The notes: generated from the sequence alone by a model not told the origin. 64,000 nt of DNA from Acinetobacter apis (GCF_900197575.1 NZ_FZLN01000001.1:1116001-1180000); one strand, 5' to 3'. Counted from the first letter of the stretch, positions 28,033 to 36,874 are shown. Program-made: numbers and translations.

Positions 28033-28803
28033 ATGTATAAAATAATGATCACAGGGTTACTCATTACACTCACAGGGACGTCATTTGCAGCATCACTTGG
28101 GCCAACACGAACTGGTGCAGGCGGTGTTAAAATTGATGAAAATAAACCATTTCGGTTAGAGGGTGAAGTCGGTTATTTATTAAACGATACTGAGTCAACA
28201 AATGGAACATCAACCAAAAAAAGTAATTTAACTGGCCGAATTTTATTTCAGCGACAAGCTGGGATTTGGGGACAAGAAATTCTCGCCAATGCGATTAGTA
28301 CCAATGATGATACAGCCACCAATAACATTGAACGCTATTTAATTGCAGGTAAGTTATCTCGCAGTAGCTCAGATACAGTTTATCAATTTGGTAAATTGAC
28401 TGCAGAAAAAGATTTAAGCAGTGCTTTTGATTACCAAATCAGTGCCACAGGTGGGATCGGCGCAAACTTCATTAAAACAGACAAGCAATCTTTATCGGCA
28501 GAAGCAGGCTTAGGTTATCGTTTTAGTAAAGAACGTGTTGAACCGAAAGAAACTAATAATGAAATTATTGGTACGCTTGCTGCATTTTATGAATACCGAT
28601 TCAATGCTGCTGTACGCTTTAATCAAGACTTAGGTTATGAGTTTGGTCAAGATTCACAAATTTTCCGCTCTCGTACTGCTTTAACTACAGATTTAACCAA
28701 GCATTTTGCAGCATCTGCAAGTTATAACATTCGTGATGTTCAAGCAGATGCTGGCAATAGCCGTGACTCATTGCTCTCGCTCGGTGTTAACTACAAATAC
28801 TAA
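28033..28803 (+). CDS. DUF481 (YdiY-like) outer-membrane protein
   Basis: A 256-residue protein with a clear signal peptide (MYKIMITGLLITLTGTSFAAS). The mature part alternates short amphipathic strands: FRLEGEVGYLLNDTEST, NLTGRILFQRQAG, LSAEAGLGYRFSKERV, and ends SLGVNYKY, an aromatic C-terminus typical of outer-membrane barrels. These fit the DUF481 family of salt-inducible outer-membrane proteins. Its function is unknown. It is monocistronic, with a strong terminator after it. Confidence 0.82.
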   Translation: MYKIMITGLLITLTGTSFAASLGPTRTGAGGVKIDENKPFRLEGEVGYLLNDTESTNGTSTKKSNLTGRILFQRQAGIWGQEILANAISTNDDTATNNIERYLIAGKLSRSSSDTVYQFGKLTAEKDLSSAFDYQISATGGIGANFIKTDKQSLSAEAGLGYRFSKERVEPKETNNEIIGTLAAFYEYRFNAAVRFNQDLGYEFGQDSQIFRSRTALTTDLTKHFAASASYNIRDVQADAGNSRDSLLSLGVNYKY

Positions 28804-28814
28804 AATAAAACCAT

Positions 28815-28845
28815 TAAAAAGGATGCCAATGCATCCTTTTTTTTA
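28815..28845. terminator. Bidirectional intrinsic terminator
   Basis: An 8-bp stem (AAGGATGC 28819-28826 with GCATCCTT 28831-28838), loop CAAT, flanked by A- and T-runs. It is shared by the DUF481 gene and the convergent permease gene. Confidence 0.9.
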
Positions 28846-28855
28846 TAGCATTAAT

Positions 28856-30211
28856 TTACCCGTTTATAGATTCTTCGCTCATTGCTCGCTGTTTTGCAGT
28901 TAGCCTAAAATAAATATAGCCAACAATTAAAAAGCCAATAAATACAGCACCAATGGTTGGATTAAAAATAAACATGGAAGCAAAACAGATCACAGCAATG
29001 ACCAATGCAATTGCTGGAATCACAGGGTATCCTGGCGCAAGAAATGAACGTGCTAAATTGGGTGCAGAACGGCGTAACTTAAATAAGCTGAGCATACTCA
29101 TAATATACATCAATAAAGCACCAAAACATGCCATCGTGACAATGGCTGCTGTTAAGGTCATGCCTTGGATTTGAATAAAACTGTCACTAAAAATAGCGAC
29201 CATCCCGACAATACCACCTGCGATCACAGCACGATGTGGTGTGCCAAAACGAGAGAGCTTTGCCAAGCTGCTTGGTAAAAACCCTGCCCGACCCAATGCA
29301 AAAATTTGCCGTGAATACCCTAAAATAATGCCATGAAAACTTGCAACCAAACCAAATAAGCCAATCCAAACCAACATATGCATCCATGGTGAATTATGTC
29401 CAACAACAGTTTTCATTGCTTGTGGTAATGGATCGTTAATATTGGCAAGCTTACTCCAGTCCCCGACACCACCTGCAAATAACATCACTAAAATTGCTAA
29501 CACAACAAGCGTTAAAATACCGCTGATATATGCACGAGGAATAGTTTTTTGTGGATCTTTGGCTTCTTCAGCAGCCATGGCAGCGCCTTCAATGGCTAAA
29601 AAGAACCAAATAGCAAATGGAATGGCTGCAATAATGCCACTGACTGTAGATAAACTAAATGTATTTGAACCTGCCCAACCATTTAAAGCGAAATTTGAAA
29701 AACTAAAACTCGGCTGTACCACGCCAACAAAAACCAACAGCTCAATCACCGCTAAAATAGTCACCACCAGCTCAAATGTGGCTGCAATCTTCACGCCAAC
29801 AATATTTAATCCCATAAACACAATATAAGCGCCAACAGCAATTAATTTTGGGTTCAGTTCTGGATATTGCACATTTAAATATGCACCAATTGCCATAGCG
29901 ATGGCAGGCGGTGCAAACACAAATTCAATTAATGTTGCAATACCGGCAATAAAACCACCTGTGTCACCAAAAGCTTTACGGCTATATGCAAATGGTCCAC
30001 CTGCATGTGGTATTGCAGTGGTTAATTCGGTAAAACTAAAAATAAAACAGGTGTACATGGTCGCAATCACTAAAGTAGTGACTAAAAAGCCTAACGTTCC
30101 TGCCACACCCCAACCATAACTCCAACCAAAATACTCACCTGAAATCACCAACCCAACAGCAATCCCCCATAAGTGAAAAACACCTAAAGTTGGTTTTAAC
30201 TTTTCTGTCAT
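28856..30211 (-). CDS. eat: Ethanolamine permease (Eat type)
   Basis: A 451-residue APC-superfamily transporter with about 12 membrane helices. The opening GVFHLWGIAVGLVISGEYFG followed by WSYGWGVAGTLGFL and PHAGGPFAYSRKAFGD is characteristic of the ethanolamine permease branch of amino-acid permeases. It imports ethanolamine. It is divergent from an APH-fold kinase gene and clustered with a class-III aminotransferase-like enzyme and two regulators. No eutBC ammonia-lyase genes are in the window. A terminator-like hairpin lies in its leader. Confidence 0.82.
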   Translation of the reverse strand: MTEKLKPTLGVFHLWGIAVGLVISGEYFGWSYGWGVAGTLGFLVTTLVIATMYTCFIFSFTELTTAIPHAGGPFAYSRKAFGDTGGFIAGIATLIEFVFAPPAIAMAIGAYLNVQYPELNPKLIAVGAYIVFMGLNIVGVKIAATFELVVTILAVIELLVFVGVVQPSFSFSNFALNGWAGSNTFSLSTVSGIIAAIPFAIWFFLAIEGAAMAAEEAKDPQKTIPRAYISGILTLVVLAILVMLFAGGVGDWSKLANINDPLPQAMKTVVGHNSPWMHMLVWIGLFGLVASFHGIILGYSRQIFALGRAGFLPSSLAKLSRFGTPHRAVIAGGIVGMVAIFSDSFIQIQGMTLTAAIVTMACFGALLMYIMSMLSLFKLRRSAPNLARSFLAPGYPVIPAIALVIAVICFASMFIFNPTIGAVFIGFLIVGYIYFRLTAKQRAMSEESING

Positions 30212-30308
30212 CGCATTTTCCTCAAGTTGAAGAATTACTTCATTGATTGTATTTATGTGATTATAAAATCATGTCTACAATCAATAATGCGCTGAGCTTG
30301 CTGTAAAA

Positions 30309-30350
30309 ACTTGACTTTAGCCAACAGCTTTTTAGGGGCTAAGGTCAAGT
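30309..30350 (-). promoter_or_regulatory. Terminator-like hairpin in the eat leader (possible attenuator)
   Basis: A 14-bp stem with a single non-Watson-Crick pair (30309-30322 with 30337-30350) and a 14-nt loop. Read on the minus strand it is followed by TTTTT (30304-30308). It lies about 95 nt upstream of the eat start codon and points the same way, so it looks like a leader terminator rather than a gene-end terminator. It could instead be the 3' end of a small RNA. Confidence 0.45.
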
Positions 30351-30406
30351 GAGAGAAAAATCTTTTAACTATGATAATTTCATACCATCACGATCATTCA
30401 TGATGA

Positions 30407-30418
30407 CATACATGTATG
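30407..30418. promoter_or_regulatory. Perfect 12-bp palindrome in the divergent eat/kinase region
   Basis: CATACATGTATG is its own reverse complement. It lies 28 bp upstream of the kinase start codon, in the shared promoter region. A candidate regulator site for AraC- or other-family control; no direct evidence. Confidence 0.3.
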
Positions 30419-30445
30419 AATTGCCCTGCGCTGTGAGAGAAGATT

Positions 30446-31450
30446 ATGCAAATCGAGCAAAATGAATATTTAACCCTATCTGAACTCTACCAGATTGCCC
30501 ATCAGGCTGTTTCGCAATATCAAGATACTCAACACGCAGATGTAAAGTTGCTCTGCCAATCTGAAAATGCCACCTTTGTGGTCACAACAGGGCAAACCCG
30601 TTATGCACTGCGTATTCACCGTCCAAACTATCATTGCAAACAAACCATTCAAAGTGAATTGGATTGGTTAGATGCTTTAAAACAGCATGGTATTTCTGTA
30701 CCACAAGCAAAAACCAGTTTACATGGCGACGTGATTTTAACCTGCTCAACACAAAATTCAGATGTGCGCTATGCTGTATTATTTGATTGGATTGCAGGCG
30801 ATATGCCAACTACAGAAGTAGATTTAACGGCCTTCCAACAGTTGGGAAAAATTACCGCACAATTACATCAGCACAGTAAAGCATGGCAACGCTCAGCGGC
30901 ATTTAAACGAATTATTTGGGATCATCACAGCATGGTCAGCCCCAAAAGCCATTGGGGAGATTGGCGTGATGCCCCACACTTGAAAACAACAGATCATCGT
31001 ATCATTGAAGACACTGTACAAAAAATTGCATATCAACTTCAATCCATTGGCAAAACGCCTGAATATTATGGGCTGATTCATGCAGACTTACGTTTAACCA
31101 ATTTATTACTCAAAGATCAGCAAATTGGTGTCATTGATTTTGACGACTGCGGAATGGGTTGGTTTATGCATGATTTGGCTGCGGCCATAAGCTTTAATGA
31201 ACATCATGCCAATGCCAAACAGTGGATAGACCATTGGCTTGAAGGCTATGAAACACAAGCGCATATTAGCCAAGTTGAATATGATTTAATCCCAACATTT
31301 GTCATGCAAAGACGAATTCAAATGTTGGCATGGACAGGGTCTCATGCAGATACAGACATGACTCGAAGCTTAGGATTGCATTGGGCAGATGAAACCACAC
31401 GGTTATGTAAAAAATATTTAGATCATGACCAATTGCCTGTCGGTGCTTAA
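30446..31450 (+). CDS. APH-fold small-molecule kinase (hydroxylysine/homoserine-kinase-like)
   Basis: A 334-residue phosphotransferase-fold kinase. Visible elements are the N-lobe strands ATFVVTTGQTRYALRIHRP (lysine-free variant with Arg56), the catalytic loop HADLRLTN (212-219, Asp214, Asn219) and the metal motif DFDDCG (231-236). This subgroup of the APH superfamily contains SrkA, homoserine-kinase-II-like and hydroxylysine kinases. Next to an amino-alcohol permease and a class-III aminotransferase-like enzyme, the likely substrate is ethanolamine or a related hydroxyamine. This is inference. A GAGAGA ribosome-binding site precedes the ATG. Confidence 0.78.
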   Translation: MQIEQNEYLTLSELYQIAHQAVSQYQDTQHADVKLLCQSENATFVVTTGQTRYALRIHRPNYHCKQTIQSELDWLDALKQHGISVPQAKTSLHGDVILTCSTQNSDVRYAVLFDWIAGDMPTTEVDLTAFQQLGKITAQLHQHSKAWQRSAAFKRIIWDHHSMVSPKSHWGDWRDAPHLKTTDHRIIEDTVQKIAYQLQSIGKTPEYYGLIHADLRLTNLLLKDQQIGVIDFDDCGMGWFMHDLAAAISFNEHHANAKQWIDHWLEGYETQAHISQVEYDLIPTFVMQRRIQMLAWTGSHADTDMTRSLGLHWADETTRLCKKYLDHDQLPVGA

Positions 31451-31536
31451 TGATTATTATAAATACTGAGCTCTTTTTTATAATGGTATAGTTTTTGCTT
31501 CATTGATGTAGATATCGCATAAATGAAGCTTTTATT

Positions 31537-32580
31537 ATGATTAAAGAAATGCATCAGTTGAGCAACACCGATCAAATCATTCGTGGCAATAAAGGCGTCC
31601 TTTCTGCAGCAGCAACAGGCCTAACCGATTTTATTCTTCAAACTGGTGCTGATGCAGATCGTATTTTTCATACCAGTGGCATTAACACCCAACTTTTAGA
31701 AAGCCCGACATTAAGCTTACAATTGCCAACCTATTGCCGAGTACTTGAACATGCTGCTGTACAATCAGGATGTGATAACTTTGGTTTACTCTATGGGCAA
31801 CAATTTCAACCCAAAGCATTGGGACTGATTGGTTATATTGCATTGTGCTCACCAACGTTAGAATACGCATTAAAAAACATGGTGAATCACTTTCACTTGC
31901 ACCAAAAAGATACACTCACCCGCTTGGTTGAATTGCCTGATTGCTGGCGCTTGGATTACCAAATTCAACACGGCGCAATTTTGTCACGGCGTCAAGATGC
32001 CGAGCTCACCTTAGGTATGTTCATGAATGTGATTCGTAGTGTTCTTGGCTCACATTATTCACCACGAGAAATTCATTTTGAACATACGCGACCGCTCTTT
32101 TGCCAAGATCACAGCAAATTGTTCAATGCACCTGTATTTTTTGATCAGCCATATAACTCTATTTTAATCTCAAAAGCAGACACCCACATTAAAATGCCAA
32201 GTAGTGACCCCATGCTACTCACAGTCATGCAAAACACGCTACATTTACTCAATACCGCATCATCTAGTGAACAGAATCTTGCAGATCAAGTGCGAGCTGC
32301 TATTCAATTGGCTCTGAGCCATGGTGAACCTTGCCTTGATCATATTTCCCATGATCTTCATATGTCGAGTGCCTGTTTAACACGTCGCCTCAAAGCACTT
32401 GGTACCACATTTTCAAGCTTGGTGGATTTGGTACGTTGTGAACTAGCTGAACACTATATTAAACAAGGGCATATTTCAATTTCAGAAATGGCGCTATTAC
32501 TTGGCTATTCAGAAGTTAGTGCATTTTCAAGAGCATTTAAACGTTGGTTTAATATCACACCGCGCCAATGGCGCCACTAA
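31537..32580 (+). CDS. AraC-family transcriptional regulator
   Basis: A 347-residue regulator. The N-terminal two-thirds match the arabinose-binding-like domain of the OruR/GliR group (LSLQLPTYCRVLEHAAVQSG, DNFGLLYGQQFQPKALGLIG). The C-terminal AraC DNA-binding domain has two helix-turn-helix units: 'LDHISHDLHMSSACLTRRLK' and ISISEMALLLGYSEVSAFSR, ending RAFKRWFNITPRQWR. It lies 86 bp downstream of the kinase gene on the same strand and convergent to the aminotransferase gene. It is inferred to regulate this catabolic cluster. Confidence 0.85.
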   Translation: MIKEMHQLSNTDQIIRGNKGVLSAAATGLTDFILQTGADADRIFHTSGINTQLLESPTLSLQLPTYCRVLEHAAVQSGCDNFGLLYGQQFQPKALGLIGYIALCSPTLEYALKNMVNHFHLHQKDTLTRLVELPDCWRLDYQIQHGAILSRRQDAELTLGMFMNVIRSVLGSHYSPREIHFEHTRPLFCQDHSKLFNAPVFFDQPYNSILISKADTHIKMPSSDPMLLTVMQNTLHLLNTASSSEQNLADQVRAAIQLALSHGEPCLDHISHDLHMSSACLTRRLKALGTTFSSLVDLVRCELAEHYIKQGHISISEMALLLGYSEVSAFSRAFKRWFNITPRQWRH

Positions 32581-32610
32581 AAAACCGAGCGGCTTCGCTC
32601 GGTTTTTAAA
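32581..32610. terminator. Bidirectional intrinsic terminator
   Basis: A 9-bp stem (AAACCGAGC 32582-32590 with GCTCGGTTT 32597-32605), T-run after it on the plus strand and A-run before it. It separates the AraC gene and the convergent aminotransferase-like gene. Confidence 0.9.
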
Positions 32611-32620
32611 AAATAATCAA

Positions 32621-33964
32621 TTATGCTGTTAATTTGGTTAAAGTCTGATCTAAGGCACCAACTAACCAGTCAATATCATGTTGTTGAAAAGCCAATGGTG
32701 GACGAAGCTTTAATACATTGCCATGAGGACCTGCCACTGAAGTTAATACACGATGTGTATTTCGTAATTCTTCAATAACATTAAGTGCAAGTGTTTTATT
32801 CGGTGCCTGACTTAAACGATCAGTGACCAACTCAAAACCAATAAACAATCCTGCACCACGCACATCGCCAATACATTCATGACGCTGCATTAACTGTGTA
32901 AGTTCATCACGCAATAACTGACCGACACGTTGGCTATGTTGCTGTAATTCTTCTTCTTGAATCACTTTTAATACAGCTTGTGCCGCCGCCATAGAAACGG
33001 GATTACCGCCAAATGTATTAAAATAAGGAATCTGATCACTAAATGCAGACAATACATTCTGTTTAGCCAATAAGCCTGAGACAGGAATACCATTGCCCAT
33101 AGGTTTACCTGTGGTAATAATATCAGGGACTACGCCATGACGGGCAAATCCCCAAAAAGAATCACCTGTTCGAGCAAAACCAGGCTGTACTTCATCGGCA
33201 ATGAAAATACCACCATTGGCATGAACCACATCTACCGCTTTTTTCAAAAAGCCAATCGGATGCGACATCACACCATCCGATGAAAAAATTGAATCCGCCA
33301 AAAAGCCTGCAAACTTAATGCCTTTATCATTCATATCATGAATTTGCTGTTGAATTTGCGCAGCAAACCAATCGCCTAAGTCGTCACCTGAAAAGCGATA
33401 ACTGTCTGGCGCAGGCACTAAGCGTGTAGTTGCAGCCAAAGGCTGACCCGAACCCAGCGCAGGAGAACACCCTGAAGTCAACTCACTGGTTCCATGATAA
33501 GCCTCTTGAGAAACAATAATTCCTGTTCCACCACTATATTCACGTGCAATACGAATAGCCAAGTCATTCGCTTCTGAGCCTGTACACATATACATTGCGC
33601 GATTTATTTCACTCGGCACAGTTTTGAGCAATTCATCAGTATAATTCAAAATATTTTCATGCAAATAACGTGTATGTGTATTGAGCTGTTGCATCTGCTC
33701 ATGTACCGCACTGACTACCGCGGGATGGCAGTGACCAATGCTTGCAACATTATTATAGACATCAAGATATTTGTCGCCTGCTGCATCCCACAAATACTGT
33801 CCTTGACCTTTTACCAAATGTACAGGATTACGATAAAACAACCGATAAGACTCACCCAGTACATCATTCCGTTTATCGGTTAATGCACGTGTCTGTTCAT
33901 CTAATGCTGCTGCATCTTCAGCACGAAAACTATTGGTATCCATGATTGTTGATCGAGTTGCCAT
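32621..33964 (-). CDS. Class-III aminotransferase-fold PLP enzyme, probable amino-alcohol-phosphate phospho-lyase
   Basis: A 447-residue PLP enzyme. Motifs are NNVASIGHCHPAV (71-83), GSEAND (129-134), DEVQPGFARTG (257-267) and the PLP lysine in TTGKPMGNGIPV (Lys287). NNVA.xGHCHP and GKPMGNG are typical of the AGXT2/ETNPPL/PHYKPL branch, which includes ethanolamine-phosphate and phosphohydroxylysine phospho-lyases as well as true transaminases. Ethanolamine-phosphate lyase activity would give acetaldehyde, ammonia and phosphate. The neighbouring permease and kinase favour a phospho-lyase, but sequence alone cannot exclude a transaminase. An AGAGG site 6 nt before the ATG supports the start. 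It is divergent from a DeoR regulator. Confidence 0.72.
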   Translation of the reverse strand: MATRSTIMDTNSFRAEDAAALDEQTRALTDKRNDVLGESYRLFYRNPVHLVKGQGQYLWDAAGDKYLDVYNNVASIGHCHPAVVSAVHEQMQQLNTHTRYLHENILNYTDELLKTVPSEINRAMYMCTGSEANDLAIRIAREYSGGTGIIVSQEAYHGTSELTSGCSPALGSGQPLAATTRLVPAPDSYRFSGDDLGDWFAAQIQQQIHDMNDKGIKFAGFLADSIFSSDGVMSHPIGFLKKAVDVVHANGGIFIADEVQPGFARTGDSFWGFARHGVVPDIITTGKPMGNGIPVSGLLAKQNVLSAFSDQIPYFNTFGGNPVSMAAAQAVLKVIQEEELQQHSQRVGQLLRDELTQLMQRHECIGDVRGAGLFIGFELVTDRLSQAPNKTLALNVIEELRNTHRVLTSVAGPHGNVLKLRPPLAFQQHDIDWLVGALDQTLTKLTA

Positions 33965-34038
33965 CAGAAACCTCTGCTTTAAGGTTGTATTGTCTTGATG
34001 ATTTGATAGTAAATCTGTTTTAAATAAAATGCAATAAA

Positions 34039-34066
34039 ATACACAAATACTTTTTTATACACAAAT
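34039..34066. promoter_or_regulatory. Direct repeat in the divergent PLP-enzyme/DeoR promoter region
   Basis: ATACACAAAT occurs at 34039-34048 and again at 34057-34066, 18 bp apart start to start. Repeated boxes between a DeoR-family gene and its divergent target are a common operator layout. Candidate operator. Confidence 0.45.
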
Positions 34067-34128
34067 GCTCGATTTAAAACATAAGAAAGATTATGATTTA
34101 GCACTCTTTTTATTGTTTTGGAATGCTG

Positions 34129-34902
34129 ATGCTGCCACAAGAGCGCTTACACCGTATTCACTCTTTATTAATTCAATTTAAACGGATCAGTACCGAACAG
34201 ATCATGAATGAATTAAATGTATCAAGAGAAACTGCGCGGCGGGACATGATCGAATTAGAGGCCTTAGGCAGTGCAAAACGTGTACATGGTGGTTTAGTCC
34301 TTTCAACTGAAATGGATGCAGAAGCACCACTACAAATACGTAATACACAAATGGTGAAAGAGAAACGTTTAATTTGTCGTGCTGCCATCCAACAACTTCG
34401 AGCAGGTCAAACTATTTTTATTGATGCAGGTAGCACAACCACCATTTTGGCAGAAGAACTAAGAACACTTTCAGGTCTTACTATTATTACTAATAGCTTA
34501 CATGCTGCCTTACAACTGATGAACACGAGTGAACAGTCACAAGCACCCCATAAAATTATTTTATTGGGTGGAAGAGTAAGTCATTTGCCACAAACTCAAG
34601 GTGAAGCTGTCATTGCAGAAATATATCGTTACCAAGCAGATGTTTGCCTACTCTCTCCTGCAGGAGTAGATCAGCATCATGGTGCAAGCAACTATGCAAT
34701 TGAAGAAGCACATATTGCACAAGCTATGGTGAAATGTAGTCAAAGAACCATTATTTTGGCAGATGAAAGAAAATTAGGCAGAGTAAGCCGAATCAATTAT
34801 GCCAAAGCAGATGAAATTACAATGCTGATTACCAACCAAAGCAAAAACAAAGAACTACTTAATGATTTTAAACGTTATTTTAAAGAAGTACTTGTGGTTT
34901 AA
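34129..34902 (+). CDS. DeoR-family transcriptional regulator
   Basis: A 257-residue DeoR-family repressor. The N-terminal winged helix begins MLPQERLHRIHSLL with ISTEQIMNELNVSRETARRD as the helix-turn-helix. The sugar-phosphate-isomerase-like sensor domain has IFIDAGSTTTILAEEL, ILLGGRVS, 'EEAHIAQAMVKCSQRTIILA' and DERKLG. Family members usually respond to phosphorylated metabolites, which would suit a pathway running through a phospho-intermediate made by the neighbouring kinase. ATG 34129 has GGA at good spacing; ATG 34123 is an alternative. It is divergent from the PLP-enzyme gene. Confidence 0.88.
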   Translation: MLPQERLHRIHSLLIQFKRISTEQIMNELNVSRETARRDMIELEALGSAKRVHGGLVLSTEMDAEAPLQIRNTQMVKEKRLICRAAIQQLRAGQTIFIDAGSTTTILAEELRTLSGLTIITNSLHAALQLMNTSEQSQAPHKIILLGGRVSHLPQTQGEAVIAEIYRYQADVCLLSPAGVDQHHGASNYAIEEAHIAQAMVKCSQRTIILADERKLGRVSRINYAKADEITMLITNQSKNKELLNDFKRYFKEVLVV

Positions 34903-34924
34903 TTATTTAAAATAATATTTTAGG

Positions 34925-34957
34925 CATAAAAAAAGATCATGCAAAGGGTGCATGATC
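34925..34957 (-). terminator. Intrinsic terminator after tRNA-Met
   Basis: An 8-bp stem (34935-34942 with 34950-34957) followed on the minus strand by a seven-T run (34934 back to 34928). It lies just beyond the tRNA 3' end at 34966. Confidence 0.85.
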
Positions 34958-34965
34958 TATAAAAA

Positions 34966-35042
34966 TGGTGGCTATGACGGGACTCGAACCTGTGACCCCA
35001 GCATTATGAGTGCTGTGCTCTAACCAACTGAGCTACATAGCC
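34966..35042 (-). tRNA. tRNA-Met (CAT), elongator type
   Basis: A 77-nt tRNA including an encoded CCA. The acceptor stem pairs GGCTATG with CATAGCC, the T-loop is GGTTCGAGTCC, and the anticodon loop CTCATAA has anticodon CAT. Sequence and length closely resemble the E. coli elongator tRNA-Met; it lacks the initiator-type unpaired first base. A tRNA-Ile2 with CAT is unlikely given this similarity. It lies downstream of rnpB on the same strand, with its own promoter and terminator. Confidence 0.95.
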
Positions 35043-35057
35043 AAAAACTGTCCGCGA

Positions 35058-35086
35058 ATTGTATATACGAATACAACGCGTGTCAA
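35058..35086 (-). promoter_or_regulatory. Near-consensus sigma-70 promoter of tRNA-Met
   Basis: Minus strand: TTGACA (35086-35081), 17-bp spacer, TACAAT (35063-35058), then a GC-rich discriminator (GCGGAC) before the tRNA. This is a strong stable-RNA-type promoter located right after rnpB. Confidence 0.8.
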
Positions 35087-35099
35087 GATAAAATTAAAA

Positions 35100-35454
35100 G
35101 AAGTGAGCCTATAAGCCGGGTTCTGTCAAGAACGATCATTCCTCTAGGCATATAATCACTTATATGCTCAAGCGACCTACCCGAATCCAGTATGGGCCAT
35201 ACCTATGCGGATTCCTATTTGGTCTTGCTTCAGGTGGGGTTTACCATGCCATGTACTGTTACCAGACACGCGGTGTGCTCTTACCACACCCTTTCACCCT
35301 TACCATTTAAAAAATGGCGGTCTACTCTCTGCTGCACTTTCCGTCGGCTCACGCCGCCCAGGCATTACCTGGCACCTTGCCCTTTAAAGCCCGGACTTTC
35401 CTCCCCTACTTCAGTCACGAAGACCTCCATAGCAGCGACCGTCCAGCTCACTTC
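35100..35454 (-). ncRNA. rnpB: RNase P RNA (bacterial class A)
   Basis: About 355 nt. The 5' end GAAGTGAGCTGGACGGTCGC and 3' end GGCTTATAGGCTCACTTC pair to form P1. The universally conserved GGAGGAAAGTCCGGGCTT is present near the 5' end, with downstream GGTAAGGGTGAAAGGGTG-type and ACAGAACCCGGCTTAT elements. It is the catalytic RNA for tRNA 5' maturation. Its promoter must overlap the end of the upstream ferredoxin gene, whose stop codon is only about 22 nt away. Confidence 0.95.
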
Positions 35455-35475
35455 GGACGCATATACTAACAAACC

Positions 35476-36250
<775 letters not shown>

Positions 36251-36386
36251 CTATTTGGCTTTGTTTTGCTATTCTAGCAAAAACTTGATTTTTATAAAAT
36301 CGACCCAACATTGAATTAAAACATGAAACACTTCACCTCGCCTAAAGTTTACGGCACAATAGATGCAGATTTGGAATGAATAGATT

Positions 36387-36863
36387 ATGGCGAAAGTAAA
36401 CGTAGTTAAAAAAAATAACGGCGGCACCATTGCGCAAAACAAACGTGCCCGTCACGATTATTTTATTGAAGAAAAATTTGAAGCAGGCCTGTCTTTACAA
36501 GGTTGGGAAGTCAAGTCATTGCGTGCAGGACGCATGACTTTAGTTGAGAGTTATATCATTTTTAAAAATGGCGAGGCATTTTTATTTGGTGCTCAAATTC
36601 AACAACTTTTATCAGCATCGACCCATGTGGTTCCAGAGTCCACGCGAACTCGGAAACTGTTGTTATCTCGCAGACAAATTGATCTGCTAATGGGTGCTGT
36701 AAACCAAAAAGGTTATTCTTGTGTGCCATTGGCATGTTATTGGAAAGGTCATTTGGTAAAACTTGAAATTGCTTTGGTGAAAGGTAAACAACTCCATGAC
36801 AAACGCGCAAGTGAAAAAGACCGTGATTGGCAGCGTGATAAAGCACGTTTATTTCATAAATAA
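36387..36863 (+). CDS. smpB: tmRNA-binding protein SmpB
   Basis: A 158-residue trans-translation factor. It has '[20 protein letters not shown]', [10 protein letters not shown], the LLLSRRQID segment and the C-terminal basic tail with [20 protein letters not shown] that enters the mRNA channel. It delivers tmRNA to ribosomes stalled on non-stop messages. ssrA itself is not in the window. The last codons and stop codon are embedded in a perfect 17-bp hairpin described separately. Confidence 0.95.
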   Translation: MAKVNVVKKNNGGTIAQNKRARHDYFIEEKFEAGLSLQGWEVKSLRAGRMTLVESYIIFKNGEAFLFGAQIQQLLSASTHVVPESTRTRKLLLSRRQIDLLMGAVNQKGYSCVPLACYWKGHLVKLEIALVKGKQLHDKRASEKDRDWQRDKARLFHK

Positions 36864-36874
36864 ACGTGCTTTAT
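36838..36874 (+). other. Perfect 17-bp hairpin spanning the smpB stop codon
   Basis: Left arm 36838-36854, loop CAT 36855-36857, right arm 36858-36874, all 17 pairs Watson-Crick. The TAA stop (36861-36863) is in the right arm. No T-tract follows, so it is not a canonical terminator. It may be an mRNA 3'-end stabiliser or an RNase III target. Confidence 0.7.

Noticed and set aside
29442..29828. Plus-strand ORF of 128 residues
   Set aside because: It is antisense to the ethanolamine permease; its composition mirrors hydrophobic codons read backwards.
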